Shown here one piece after another: positions 1 through 11,700 of a stretch of 64,000 nucleotides of DNA. The position numbers and the translations under genes were made by a program. The first letter of the stretch is position 1. Every line of letters begins with the position of its first letter. The notes beneath the pieces were generated by a model. The model had not been told where the DNA came from. It did no database searches and saw only the letters and a program-made list of their open reading frames with translations. This DNA comes from Aselliscus stoliczkanus (taxonomy: Eukaryota > Chordata > Mammalia > Chiroptera > Hipposideridae): contig CM066735.1 of assembly GCA_033961575.1 (NCBI GenBank), positions 31,515,501-31,579,500 of the forward strand. Direction: 5' to 3'.

Positions 1-559
1 TGTGTCTCTTGACCATTACCAAAATTACAAATAGCTATTGGAAAAAGACAAGTGGCTATTTGACAGGCTGGTCTACAATATCATCATTGCACAAAGTTCT
101 CAATCTTTTGATATACTTATCCATCACTGTCAAACACTGGAATAATGTGATTACAGTAATAGAATGAAATGGTTGTGTTCTTGAAGCAGTAGGTGGCTTT
201 GCCTAGTGCAGATGAATTACTGCCAAGGAATACATTGGTCATGCACAAAGCAACTGTATTTTGCTTCCTCAGATGTAGTTAAACTACACTCTGAATCAGT
301 GGTGCTCAAAATTGGTTGAAAGTCCCATCAAATACAGCAGCAATACCAATACAGATTTAACTCAGCTTGAAATTTGTAAACTGAAGTTAAAAGGCTGCTT
401 TTCAAAACAGGATTATTTTAAGAATTGCATTTGCCTAGGAAATCTTTAAAATACAGTTTAAATTTATAATGTTTTACTAAAGGTCATATGAGTAAATTGT
501 TTGTCATCCCATTATTTGTATCTAAATTGAACGGTATTTATTTTTTATTTTAAAAATGG
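1..559. other. Unassigned AT-rich intergenic or intronic DNA
   Basis: I see no credible exon, RNA gene or recognisable repeat here. Stop codons are dense in all frames. Confidence 0.4.
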
Positions 560-1430
560 TATGTAACCAATATTTAGCAGGCAGTTCTGCTCACTCAGAA
601 CAAGGAAGCCCAAGTCCGGGCCCTCAAGAGGTTTATATTTTACCCGAGAAAATCATGAATCAAAAGATGAAATAATTTCAATTGGAATAAAGCACTTCGT
701 GAAAACAAAACAAGATTAACTGTTAAGAGTGAAATGAGTAGAAAAGAACTCTCCAAGGAAGTGACATTTGTGCTCATACCTAAGAAAACGAGGGACAGAT
801 ATGAGAGCAGAGAACATCCCTGGGCAGCAAGTACAAAGTCCTGTTGTGGAATAAGCTTGTCTTGTTCAAGGAATGACAGTGACAATATGATCAGCAGGAT
901 GTGTGGGGACAGAAATTAGAAAATGAGATTCAGGGTCGGCCCGGTGGCGCAGTGGTTATGCGCCGGCCTGGGAAGCCAGCGGCCCCGGTTCAGGTCCCAC
1001 ATATGAGGGCCAGTGACACTGCCCTCAAAAAAAAAAAAAAAAAAAGAAAAAAGAAAATGAGATTCATGGGAAAGAGTAAGGACTAGCTTTGTAGGGCTGC
1101 AGTCCATCTCAGCCTACTGAAGTGGGCTAAAAGGAATACTTTCCCTTAAAAGAATGGGCAAGAATGGAAGCCACTAGGAGATTTATTTCACCAATTTAGA
1201 AAATAGATAAAGACTCTGAGGAATAAGTGGGCAGCAGTGAAGGTGGGGAGAAATATTTGATTAAGGATTCAGTTTCAGTGCAGTTCCAGCAGATTTTGTC
1301 AATGTTGGTACTTGAATTTGAGGCCTTGATATTTGGGTGACTGATAATACCTTTGAAGGTAATGAGGAAGCCTGGAACAGGGGCAGGTTTGAGATGGGGG
1401 AACTCAACCTATGTATGATACATAGTAGCT
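560..1430 (-). repeat. Old L2 LINE fragment, split by a SINE
   Basis: Read on the minus strand, the text resembles L2 non-LTR retrotransposon sequence. Around 600-650 the complement reads like the L2 3' end (aagctc..gagggc..ggac). The purine-rich text either side of the SINE resembles the complement of the L2 body. It is heavily diverged and has no open frame. A tRNA-SINE interrupts it at 933-1052. Boundaries are approximate. Confidence 0.45.
919..1066 (+). mobile_element. tRNA-derived SINE, short form, with target-site duplications
   Basis: The SINE head starts at 933 (GGGTCGGCCCGGTGGCGC) and contains an A-box-like TGGCGCAGTGG and a B-box-like GGTTCAGGTCC, the internal pol III promoter of a tRNA-derived SINE. 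The body ends at TGACACTGCCCTC and passes directly into an A-rich tail (1027-1052). It is flanked by a perfect 14-bp duplication, gaaaatgagattca, at 919-932 and 1053-1066, so L1-type retrotransposition is well supported. It resembles Rhin-1-like bat SINEs (recalled, not searched). Confidence 0.92.
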
Positions 1431-1714
1431 TTACGAGAAAAGAGAGACCTACTTAGTGATATCACCCAGTTTTAGGAAAGGCACCAAGTAGACCTCAAGG
1501 TGTTCCAAATAATTGACACGTTGACAAGGTATTTAAGTGAGAAATCAAATAATGAAAATAACAACAACAACAACAGCAAACTTTACATCTTGAAATAGCA
1601 AAATGAAGTTATAAAAATCTCATGATAAAATCTCAAGTCGATTTTTCTTTAGTTAGAGGCAAGCTATAACTTCAACAGTAAAATATCAAGACTTCAGATA
1701 CTAACTAAAGTAGC
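1431..1714. other. Unassigned DNA
   Basis: Apart from a short (AAC)n stretch near 1560-1577 I see nothing recognisable. No gene. Confidence 0.35.
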
Positions 1715-1878
1715 ATTTGGGAATGTATGGTGTCAGATGGGCACTAGATTTATTAGGGTTATCACTTTGTAGGTTTTATAAATATCTAATCACTATGATA
1801 CTATATTGTACAACTGAAACTAATATAATATTGTATCTCAACTGTACCTGAAAAATAAAATGTATATTAAAAAAAAAA
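1715..1878 (+). mobile_element. L1 3' end fragment
   Basis: The text contains the typical end of an older mammalian L1 3' UTR: taatcactatgatac, a 'tgtac..ctgaaactaatata' motif, then AATAAA and an A-rich tail. Related text occurs at 56100-56215 (same strand). Only the last ~160 bp is present, a typical 5'-truncated copy. Confidence 0.75.
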
Positions 1879-2174
1879 TAAAGTAGTATTTGGGAGGGAA
1901 AGTTTAGCGTAATGCCAGTTAGCAAATAACAAGGCATCAAATCTAAATGTTGTCATGGACTCCTCTCTTGCTTATTACACATTGGCATGCTTAATGCTTG
2001 TATTAAACAAAAAAAAAAAGGAAAAGTTAAATCAATGAACTATGCAATAAAGTTACAAGAGCATTATACTTCTTAATTTATAGAAATACTTGGTGCTAGA
2101 TATTTCGGGGGAGGGTAATTTAAGTGTGTGAAATGATATCTCAGTACTTTAAATTGCATCCCTTCGATCTTGTC
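1879..2174. other. Unassigned AT-rich DNA
   Basis: No gene and no repeat that I can name. There is a short A-run near 2010. Confidence 0.35.
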
Positions 2175-2530
2175 TGAACGAATTTATTTTAGTTTGTTAA
2201 TTGTTTTTTTGTGTGTGCCTTCCAGGAACTTTGGCTGTTTTTCTATTGGATTGTCTTTTTCTTCTGGATTCCCAAAAGTTCTTTATAGATTCTGGAGACT
2301 AATCCTTTGTCAGTCATCTGTTTTTCAAATAAGTAATTCCCCTGTCTATGGATTTTCTTTTCATTTCATCATGTTGTCTATTTGTCATACAAGCATCTTT
2401 TATATTTTAGTTAGTAGAATTCACTTACCATTTCCCCTTTCTTAAAATGACTTATGAAGCCTCATCTTATTGCTATATAATACATTATTTCCCCATGTTT
2501 TCTTTTATAGTTTTATCATTTTGTTGTTCA
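2175..2530 (-). mobile_element. L1 ORF2 fragment, antisense
   Basis: The plus strand reads like the complement of the L1 ORF2 3' region (ttctttatagattctgga, ctaatcctttgtcag), a pattern also seen in the antisense L1s at 9.6 and 45.3 kb of this window. It is too diverged to code. Confidence 0.7.
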
Positions 2531-2758
2531 TATTTAGTTACATTGGAGGGGGGGATGCCTCCAATTCTCTCACCTCCCAAAGCACAAGCTACAGCTCACA
2601 ACATATAAAGTGCTCTAGGACCTCAGAATCCATGGCAGAGAAAGGATGGATTTTGTCTTCACATTTATATAACATGTATGTCCCCTCATTTACTGTCCCA
2701 GGATAGAGCTTTTCTAGGTTGATGGACTTTGACAATTTTCCTTTTCTATGAGAGAACC

Positions 2759-2760
<2 letters not shown>

Positions 2761-2843
<83 letters not shown>
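2761..2843 (+). repeat. (CT)n microsatellite
   Basis: About 80 bp of nearly pure CT dinucleotide with one G interruption near 2831. It creates long low-complexity Ser/Leu or Arg/Glu frames on both strands that are not genes. Confidence 0.97.
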
Positions 2844-4771
2844 ACAGTTTTTTTGCCACAAACATGCAACAAAAGAATCAAATATATCAGTCTGTTTCTC
2901 AAAATTTGAATGTGTCAATCTTCAGTAAAATTTTAGTGGGGATACCAGCAGATTGGGCTATACTGTCGTTAGTTCCATTTTTATCAGTCTTCTCATTAAG
3001 TGTTACAAAATATGAGTGTCAATACCACTGAGTAATAACCTAAATACATTAAGAAATGAGCATAAAATACCTACACTAGAGTTTTATGAGGTAATATGTG
3101 GAAAATACCATATATTCAATTTGTTCTCAATTGATAGTACCTAATGATAATGACAAAAATAATATATTAACAAAATAGCTAATAAATTGAATTACATGTC
3201 TCCCTTCAAATGTGCAAAATCTTATTTACCTTATCCCCTATGTATGAAATTTAAGATTTATTCTAGTTGTGAAATCAATGGCTTTATCTTCTTTTATAAA
3301 GGATTTTCAGATCATAGGGAATAATTTTGCTCATAGGCAGTGTTTTAATTGTGATTTAATTTCTCACACTCCATCTTTAAGTCATTTTATCCTAGGGACA
3401 AAGCTCTTACCAGAGAGTAAATTCTACTTTTTGTTTGTCAGAATTAAACAAATATATGGAGTGAAGCAATAACTAAAAAGACAGGAAAATGTTGGAATAC
3501 AATTGTGTCTCATTCCCAATTGATTTTACATGCCAGTTTCCCATTGCATCCCTGCAGAGGAGTCCTGATATGAATCAACAATTTAGACAGTCAAATGAGA
3601 AAACAAGAGAGTGATATAAGTGGGTGGGAAGAACAGGTGATGACACAAGTCTAATCAGACAGTTCTAGTCTAGACTTAAACAGAATTAAGAGAAATTTTG
3701 GCTAACACATGGTCCAGAACTGCATGAGGAATCGGGGCCAAATGTCACTGGGCTCAGGGTTTCTTCTGCTCTTGTAACTTACTAGTTATTAATCCCCCTT
3801 AAGGGTACATGACAAGTCCCATTTGGTAGTCAAATGTTTCTCAACAATTACAGTTTACACATCATTACAGGCTACACAGGAAACATTCTCTATAAGTAGA
3901 CTCAGCATATTTGGGTTATAATATGCAATATATAGCAACCACAATTAGACTCTCATTTATCTTAGATCTAGTATATTATAATTAGTTCCTTGATTTAGTT
4001 TTGCAAGAAATTTGACCAAGTGTCAAAGCATCAGGCATCTCTGAAGCCGGGGCGAAATATTACTGTTGAAATGGTAACATTTGTCTTACAATATTATACA
4101 TAATTGTTGTTATGCATACATCTGATAAACTAAAATATTGTACTCTGCATCTCTAACATTAAATATACAGTGTTTCATACTTAATATCTAGTTAATCATA
4201 CAGGATAGGTTTAATTAAGGATATTTATCTTCAAATTTAAAATATTACATGGAAAAATTATTAATTTTTCAAATAAGATAATTCCACACCTTCAACTAGT
4301 TCAAAATGATATATTTAAGACAATAGTTGTAAATTTTTAACTGACTTTAAATTAGGTGAAAGATTTAAAAGGCACCCTAATCAATCCCACATGGAGGTGA
4401 AAACTGACTAAATTTACTCTCACAATACATGATAAATATGATAATGTAGCTCTTCCAGACATTGAGAATATCATTTTCTAATTGGCACTTGTTAGAGTTA
4501 ATAAAGTAAGTCAGTTTTTCCATACATTTAAAGCTTATGGTTAAACTTTTGCAAAAATGAAAAAAATATGTATATTTTAAACACAAATAAACAAACTGCA
4601 TAACTGATTTTATTACCACCAAATTAATTTTTCTCACCAAAAACAAACTGACCTTAATCCTCCAAGCACCTATGTATTCTGAATAAAACCTAATAGTCCA
4701 TAAAAGGACAATCAAGATAAAAAACTGCTTTTTAATTATTATTTTGCCATAGTAAGTATTTTGAATATTAT
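2844..4771. other. Unassigned AT-rich DNA
   Basis: About 1.9 kb with no exon-like frame and no repeat I can name. The block near 3480-3780 is less AT-rich and could be an old interspersed repeat. Confidence 0.35.
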
Positions 4772-5245
4772 AGGAAAATTCTTTTTTTTTTTTTTTTTTT
4801 TAATTTTTTTTATTGGGGAATTGGCGGAGGGGAACAGCGTTGGGGAATCGGGGAGGAGGAACAGACAAGTTGCTGTCTTTTTGTTCTTCAATCTAGTTGC
4901 AGAGGATGTTGCTTCACTCTTGGTATCGTCATTGCGCTCTTCCCGGATGAGGCAGATCTGTCGCTGGCCTCTGGATGTCGCTCACCGCGGCTATTGGCAG
5001 CTCACTCTTGGCTGCCAGCCGCTCACGCTGGCTGCGGGCCACTCACTGTAGCCTATGGCAGCCACTGCAGCAGGGGCTGCAGCCCACACCATCACCGGGG
5101 CTCGCACAGCCCAGCTCCAGGTGGAGCTGTTGTTAGCTGTAGAGGGCAGTGTCACTGGCCCTCATGTGGGATCCGAACCGGGGCCGCTGGCATCCCAAAA
5201 CCAGCGCTTAACCAATGCGCCACTCGGTCGGCCCAGGAAAATTCT
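4772..5245 (-). mobile_element. tRNA-derived SINE, full-length long form
   Basis: This copy is on the minus strand: the head lies at the right (ends ...CGGTCGGCCC at 5234) and the tail is the poly-T run at 4783-4801. The long form continues past TGACACTGCCCTC into a ~330-bp body before the A-tail. That body includes an AACAGCTCCACCTGGAGCTG segment and a CCAGAGGC..GATCTGCCTCAT segment. An 11-bp duplication, aggaaaattct, flanks it (4772-4782 and 5235-5245). Relative to the copies at 9.85 and 53.2 kb it lacks a few bases around 4918-4925, where the ACCCATG block is missing. Its GC-rich body yields spurious frames on both strands. Confidence 0.93.
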
Positions 5246-5899
5246 AATGGAGAAATAAACTAAGATCTTGATTCCCTTTAATCAGCTAAGATGTACTAAT
5301 TTTTGTTTTATCCTTGATATATCATAGACAATTGTACAATATCATATTAGTATTTATTTATTATCAAATATTTTTCAGCTCTAATACACAAATCATAATT
5401 CAGAAAAAAAAATGTTTAAAATCCTTAATAAGTTTTCAAGCATTTGATAAGCACATGACGTTGATATGGTAATTAAAAACATGGACTTAAGTCCCTAAGT
5501 GGCAAGTCATAGAATCATAATTCCTCTTAACCGGCTCTTGGACAAAACTGTAAACCTAGTTAAAGGTATTCCAGGTGACTGAGGATAATATAATCAAATT
5601 CCTTTTAGAATGAGGTCACACTGTAGACAACTTTCACCATTAAGAAGCAATCAATACCTGTTTTTGAGATTTATATGTTTTCTAATATATTCAGTTACTT
5701 ACATTGCCATAACTTTCCAGCTGCTTCCATACCCTGATGTCTTATACAGGCGAAAAATTAGGTCTTAGGGAACATAATAACATCTCTAAATATAGCAATC
5801 ATTGTTTTTATAGTCACCACTCCAACATTCTTGGATTCTCAATATTGCTTCCATCTGTTGATCAGCATAGAGCACAGTTTATGAAACAAAATGATAATA
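5246..5899. other. Unassigned AT-rich DNA
   Basis: No gene or named repeat seen. Confidence 0.35.
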
Positions 5900-6066
5900 A
5901 TTTAACTGTATTACATGCATACCATGTGCCAATTCCTGTGCTGACTTTACATGTATTATCTCATTGATTCCTAATAATATCTCTATAAATTGAGTTTTAT
6001 TATATTGCTATTTACAGATAAAGGCATTGAGATTGAAGTGTCCAGGGTTATACAGTCAGTGTTACC
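5900..6066 (-). repeat. MIR SINE relic
   Basis: The plus strand reads as the complement of the MIR consensus: accatgtgccaattcctgtg, tttacatgtattatctcatt, then a ttacagataaaggca..gag segment and an 'acagtcagt' end. MIR is an ancient mammalian tRNA-core SINE, and this copy shows the expected heavy divergence. Confidence 0.75.
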
Positions 6067-6214
6067 ACCACCAATATCTTCGTAGGCCTTTGCCCTGACA
6101 CAGTTACCCTTGATTTCTTAAATGTCTACCTTGGTACAATTTTCTTCTCAATGGTTAACCTGAATATTCAACTTGAATCAAAATCAGATTATTATATATT
6201 AATAATAATCAGAT

Positions 6215-6345
6215 GTTATTTACATTATGCCATATAAATTAAGATGAAATATTTTGAGGTGGGTGTCATTTGTAATTATACCTCAGATGAGAATATTGAT
6301 TGTTGTGAAATGTAAGTGATTGAACCAAAGTCACTTTTCCATTAT
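6215..6345 (-). repeat. Possible second MIR relic
   Basis: The segment with gtgggtgtcatttgtaatta, cagatgagaat and aaccaaagtcac resembles the same part of MIR as the neighbour at 5.9 kb (…ccattttacagatgagga…caaggtcac). It is more diverged. Confidence 0.4.
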
Positions 6346-6676
6346 GTAATTGAGTCTGCATGAGAAACTAAGAATTATTGCTTTAGAGTTTTTCCCCCTA
6401 CATGCCATTTCTCTTTTGAAACATGAGCAGCAAATCAAATCTTAAACTACAATTAAACAAAAGCCAACTTCTAAAATTGTATTCTCATAAAAAGGGGCCT
6501 TACCATTAATACCATCAGTGGGGGAATAAAACAGGAAAAGAAAAAACTTTGGGGAAAAAAAAAAGTCTGGTTTATAAAGAAGTGGCATAGACTCCTTTCC
6601 AGTAGAGTTTGTATATGCATGCTGTTGGAAATGAAGGTAAAAGAAATCGTACATACTGTATAGAGAAAAAATAATG

Positions 6677-6756
6677 AAGAAAGGAAGGAAGGAAGGAAGG
6701 AAGGAAGGAAGGAAGGAAAGAAGGAAGGAAGGAAGGAAGGAAGGAAGGAAAGAAGG
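6677..6756 (+). repeat. (GGAA)n microsatellite
   Basis: About 80 bp of GGAA/GAAG tetranucleotide with two AAAG interruptions (near 6718 and 6751). Each GGAA is a minimal ETS-factor core, so the tract could bind ETS proteins; that is inference. Confidence 0.97.
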
Positions 6757-7356
6757 TTGGTTCAGTATTGCTCACGTTTTCATTAAAATGCAGTATTTTT
6801 GTATATTAAACTGAGAAAAAATATATTTGGAATTCTAAAAAGAAAAATAAAACTTTGACTTAGAAACCATGAGAAAATACCAAAGGGAATAATTATACTC
6901 TTATTCTTCACTAATTTTAAAGAATGGAGTATAGGCCATCCAGTATTATAGCTTCTACAATTCAATGTGAGATAATAAGAATCAAAGCACTACTATTTTG
7001 AGTCTGTCCATTACTGCCTTAACTAATTTACTGAGATTCTATAAAGGAATATACTCGGAGAAGAATACTCTGGAAACTTCATACCCTCTCCTGTCCTCTT
7101 CAATTCCTTTGTTATTTACAAAGGTAACAGTGGCATAGGCCGATAAAGGGCAGCAACAGAGATCGTAAAAACTGCATGAAAAGAAAACGAGGCTCACCAC
7201 GTCACAGGAGGGACTCAGCTGTTAAGAGAGGTAAAGGGAACTTGTTTGAAAAGATAAAGGAAAGACATGAAATGTGGTGGACCCTGTGAGGCCATGGAGG
7301 CCAGTGCGACAAAGGACATCTGAGCTAAATGTTTAGAGTCAGCACTGAGCTAAGTG

Positions 7357-7358
<2 letters not shown>

Positions 7359-7392
<34 letters not shown>

Positions 7393-7414
7393 TGCACGCA
7401 CACACATACACATG
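7359..7414 (+). repeat. (CA)n microsatellite
   Basis: CA dinucleotide tract with CG and CATG interruptions toward its 3' end. Confidence 0.95.
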
Positions 7415-7652
7415 CTTTCTCAAAGAAGCTGCAGTATTTCCTTTGGTTTAAAATTGATTGAAGTAACTCAAATATCATGAAGAAGAGCAAACATACAGTT
7501 CTTTCAACTTGTCTTTCAACAATGATTCACTGCCTATATATTACATGCTGGGTGTTCTCTGGTTGTCTGACAAGATAATACTATATAGGAAACACAATTG
7601 CAAACCATCCTAAATATAAATACCCTCTATATTGTACATAAGCAGACACATT

Positions 7653-7702
7653 ACACACAGACACACAGACACACAGACACACACACACACACACACACAC
7701 AA
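7653..7702 (+). repeat. (CA)n microsatellite with CAGA interruptions
   Basis: Begins as (ACACAG)n and becomes pure (AC)n to 7702. Confidence 0.95.
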
Positions 7703-7834
7703 CAATATTGTTTATATACAAATTAAAATGTGTTTTAAATATCTTCGGCATATATACAAATCTGCTTGGTCATCTGGGTCAAGTTTGGACTTAGAGAAGA
7801 ATGCCAGTTTTAGTTTGAAGCAATAACTGGCCTC

Positions 7835-7967
7835 AAGAGAGCTGGGTTCAGGGCCGGCCGAGTGGCGCGGTTGTTAAGCGCTGGCTTGGGATGCCAGCGG
7901 CCCTGGTTCGGTCCCACATATCAGGGCCAGTGACACTGCCCTCAAAAAAAAAAAGAGAGCTGGGTTC
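7835..7967 (+). mobile_element. tRNA-derived SINE, short form, with target-site duplications
   Basis: The head starts at 7851 (GGGCCGGCCGAGTGGCGCGG) with a B box GGTTCGGTCC. The body ends at TGACACTGCCCTC and is followed by a short A-tail. A perfect 15-bp duplication, aagagagctgggttc, flanks it (7835-7849 and 7953-7967). The perfect duplication suggests a fairly recent insertion. Confidence 0.95.
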
Positions 7968-9589
7968 GAAAAAGTGAGCTAACACAATGCAATACTCATA
8001 TATGCATATATGTACCTTTCAACATAAGTATAAGAAAGGCTATACAACATAAATAAAAACTATACATGATATGTTCACTAAATTTTTGAAAAATAAATAT
8101 TAAGTAACTTTAGTGAAGACATTTTATTTTTATTTAATTTTACTCATTAGCATAGTCTGATTAGGAGTCTATTATGTAAAAACAAAGCTTCCTGAGGTCT
8201 CTGAGTTGCCATCCTGTCTCCATTAAGGTTGGCAGGGCAAAAAGAGAGATAAGAGTTCTGAGAACAGAAAGAGATTCTTCTATCTGAGGATGCATTTGTA
8301 TCCTTCTTGGGATTAAATCCACAGTTCATGTTAGACTTATTTCAATGTTTCTCAAAGGCATTTTAGTAATTCTAAACAAAATTCAGCCCAGTGCCCAATT
8401 TTGGCAGCCAAAAGCTATAAGATCTTGGTAGCCTTCAGCCAATTGAAGGGACTCATTCCCTGTGTGCTAAAATATTACATGTTCCTAATTACATAGGCTG
8501 GGATGGGCTGAAGTGTAGGGAAATTTTTGGATCAGAATGTAATGGCAAGATGTATACTGAGCATGAACAATGAAGAAGGAATTGACTCATTAAGTTCTGC
8601 CCTAAAAACCAGGTTGCCCATAAATAACTGCTTATTTCAATCTTATAGTGGAAGGAAAGACACTTAAAGCTCTCCACACTCTATAAGAACCATTATATTA
8701 CTTCATAGAGAAGATGCAAACGGGACAACCACAATTGCAAAATGCAACCTGGTAATATCAACTCAAATCACCACTTACTGCATTCACAGCTTAGCATTTG
8801 TCTCAGAGCCACCCAAGTGTCAACCAAGGAGTTGACTGGCAATCATCCAAAAGACTTAGGAAACAGCCTTGTTAAAAATTTTAAGACACTGTAAAGAGGA
8901 ATGGGCTAGTGTATAAAGCAGTGTATAAACAGGGTAAATATTTGCAAGGTGTGTATGTATACATATATGTATGTATATGAATGTATTCTGAGAGTATTTG
9001 ATCATTTATAACATAGTCCCACCTCCATATTGCAAAATCATTTCAGTAACATTTACAAAATTAGACAAATTATAATAATGATGAGAAAAAAATGCAGATA
9101 GTGAAAACCTCAGAAATGAACCTCATAGAGGAGATCTTTCAGTTTCCTTTTTTTACATCAGAGTACATTTAACAGGACTTGGATGGCCATTTTGTCTCAG
9201 CTTTCCTGGGAAAGGCACTAACAAGTCAAGGCAACAACTTTATACTCTGACTCACTTTAACCCATGTGGAACTTATTTATTTTGAATACCTGGCTGAAAA
9301 ACATAGTTTTAAAAATATGTCACTAAAATTTTGTTTTTTGAGATACTTAATTGATCTAGAAACCTCTGTTAAAGTGCCCTTTTAGTATCTCTCCTCAATG
9401 TCAGTGCCAGCCCAAGCTATGCTGTTGAACATAAGCCACATCAGCCTACTCACTAATGCATTAAGCCATATACCTGTTTGTAATCCCCCAATTGGCCTGT
9501 CTGTATTTATTAAGACTGGGCTGATATAACAGAAGCATCCCTGTCTTTTCTAGAAGAGCCATTCACCTATGGAATAGCCACCATATATC
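7968..9589. other. Unassigned, mostly repeat-free DNA
   Basis: About 1.6 kb in which I recognise no repeat and no coding exon. Composition is more balanced than the flanks around 8150-8900. There is a short (ATGT)n stretch at 8950-8985. It could hold conserved non-coding sequence, but nothing here proves that. Confidence 0.3.
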
Positions 9590-10695
9590 CCTGATGACAT
9601 ATGATATGGAACATCTTTTCATGTTTCTTTGCCATCTCTATATCTTCTTTCTTGAAGTGCCTGTTAAGGACTTTGATCCATTTTTTAATTGGATTGGATT
9701 GTTTTCTTATTTTTGAGTTTTAAGGGATCTGTGTATACTTATTTTGGATAACAGTCCTTTATCAGATGTGTCTTTTGCAAATACTTTTCCCTAGTCTGGG
9801 ACTTGCCTTCTAGTTCTGTTAATATTGTCTTTCACAGAGCAGAAGATTTAATTTTTTTTTTAATTGGGGAATTGGGGAGGGGAATAGCATTGGGGAATCT
9901 GGGAAGGGGAACAGACAAGTTGTTGTCTTTTTGTTCTTCAGTTGTGAAGGATGTTGCTTCACTGACCCATGTTGGTATCGTCATTGTGCTCTTCACTGGC
10001 CCATGTTGGTATCGTCATTGTGCTCTTCCCGGATGAGGCAGATGGGTCGCCAGCCTCTGGATGGTCACTCACCGCGGCTATTGGCAGCTCACGCTGGCTG
10101 CCGGCCACTCACTGTAGCCTATGGTAGCCCATTGCAGCAGGGGCTGTCACCGGGGCTCTCAGCCCAGCTCCAAGTGGAGCTGTTGTTAGCTGTAGAGGGC
10201 AGTGTCACTGGCCCTCATATGTGGGATCTGAATCGGGGCCACTGTCGTCCCAAGCCAGCTCTTAACCAATGCGCCACTTGGCCGGCTCCAGAAGATTTAA
10301 TTTTAATGAAGTCAATTTATCCATTTTTTTTCATGGATTGTGTCTTTGGGATTACATCTAAAAAAGCACTACCATGCCTAAATTCACCTAGTTTTTGCTT
10401 ATGTTATCTTCTAATAATGTTATAGTTTTGCATTTTACATTTAGGCCTATGATCCATTTTGAGTTAAATTTTTTTGTGAAACGTCTAAATTCTATATATA
10501 TATTTTTAATTTTTGCATGTGGCTGTCTAGTTGCTCCAGCACCATTTGTTAAAGAGACTATCTTTGCTCCATTGCATTGCATTTGTTCATTTGTCAAAGA
10601 TCAGGTTATATGTTTACAGGGGTCTCTTTCTGGGCTCTCTATTCTGCTCCATTGATCTGACTATTATTTCACCAATACCATACTCAGGGCCCTGT
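9590..10695 (-). mobile_element. Old L1 ORF2 fragment, antisense, split by a SINE
   Basis: The plus strand reads as the complement of L1 ORF2 3' sequence: ccattttttaattggattg, cctttatcagatgtg, then after the SINE ccattttgagttaa, caccatttgttaaagagact and tctgggctctctattctg. The same landmarks occur in order in the young L1 at 45.2-45.8 kb. The coding frame is destroyed. The SINE insertion at 9840-10304 splits it. Confidence 0.85.
9840..10304 (-). mobile_element. tRNA-derived SINE, long form, with internal tandem duplication
   Basis: Minus-strand full-length copy: poly-T tail near 9852-9862, tRNA-like head at the right end (…GCGCCACTTGGCCGGCTC, ending 10288). It is flanked by cagaagatttaatttt (9840-9855 and 10289-10304). 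Inside, a 34-bp unit (9961-9994 and 9995-10028) is tandemly duplicated; the copies at 4.8 and 53.2 kb have at most one unit. It is inserted in an old antisense L1. Confidence 0.93.
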
Positions 10696-11040
10696 TCCTT
10701 TCTGGAAGCTCGAGGAGAGAATCCTTTCCCTTGCCTTATCTCAGCTTCCAGAGCTGCTAACATCAACCTGTCCCTTTATCTTCAAAACCAACAACATTGC
10801 ATTTCTCTGACCATTCTTCCATAGTCACATCTCCTTTGACTACAGCCAGGCAAGATTACCTACTTCTAAGGCTTTATGTAATGAGACTGGGCTCACCTGG
10901 ATAACCCAGAGTGTGTCTCCCAGATCTCAATGTCCTTGATTCCATCACATGCGCAAAGTCCTTCTGCTGCATAGGTACATGTTCACAAATTCCAGGGATT
11001 AGAAATTGACCTCTTTGGGGGTGATTCATTACTCTGCCTA
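10696..11040. repeat. Old interspersed repeat, family uncertain
   Basis: Phrases such as gaggagagaatcctttccc, ccagagctgctaac and ctttgggggtgattcatta resemble a common old mammalian interspersed repeat. I cannot assign it confidently to an LTR or LINE class. Confidence 0.3.
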
Positions 11041-11329
11041 AGAAGCAAACTTTTCATTTCATCCATAAGTAGCTTTCCATTGCTAGGAAATTAAAAATTG
11101 TTAAGAGACTTTCACTTGTTTTTTATATTCCTCATATTTTCTCAGCATGGTCTGTACATAACTTCATGCAGGCCTCGGTTTCTTCTCATTGCTGCTTTGC
11201 TGCTGCCATTTTCAAATCTTCTGATAATAATCAATTTCACTTCCGGCATTCCCATTTTTCTTTGCTGCACTTTTGTCTTTCTCAGATAGTTTCCCCTCTT
11301 GATTATGTGTTTTTGTAAAATGTCACTTG

Positions 11330-11700
11330 AGTTTATCACTGTGAGTCAAGGAAGCAACACAACTATGCACTCTGCTGTATGTGGATGAACCAAAGAACTG
11401 ATGCACAGTGGCCAATCATTGACAAGCTTTTAAAAGAAGGACATGAATGGTCAGTGACCATGATGCATTCTGTTTACATAAGGATTTATGGACTGAAAAG
11501 CTAGCAGTGAAGTCTATACTTCATGCAAATACTCACATTTAATATATACCATGAAATATGAATTATGTTGTTGGGGAGTGTTGTTATTTAACTAAACTAC
11601 AAGACCAAATCTGTGCATATCAGAATCATGCAGGACAGAACAGCCTGAACTACGTATTAAAGAAAACAAATAAATATTGTATGCAAAAAAAAAAAAAAAA
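11330..11700 (+). pseudogene. Possible retrocopied transcript 3' end with poly(A) tail
   Basis: The segment ends in AATAAATATTGTATGC followed directly by a run of about 16 A (11685-11700), the arrangement expected of a reverse-transcribed mRNA 3' end. I do not recognise the parent transcript, see no open frame, and cannot find a clear target-site duplication. An old LINE tail is the alternative. Confidence 0.35.

Noticed and set aside
933..1010. tRNA gene reading of the SINE heads (also at 7851, 25794, 41234, 53166)
   Set aside because: A and B boxes are present, but the cloverleaf is degraded and each is joined to a SINE body, A-tail and target duplications.
2589..3031. 100-109-codon frames rich in Ser-Leu or Arg-Glu
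   Set aside because: Produced by the (CT)n microsatellite.
9931..10425. 164-codon plus-strand frame
   Set aside because: Runs antisense through a SINE and into an old L1; accidental.
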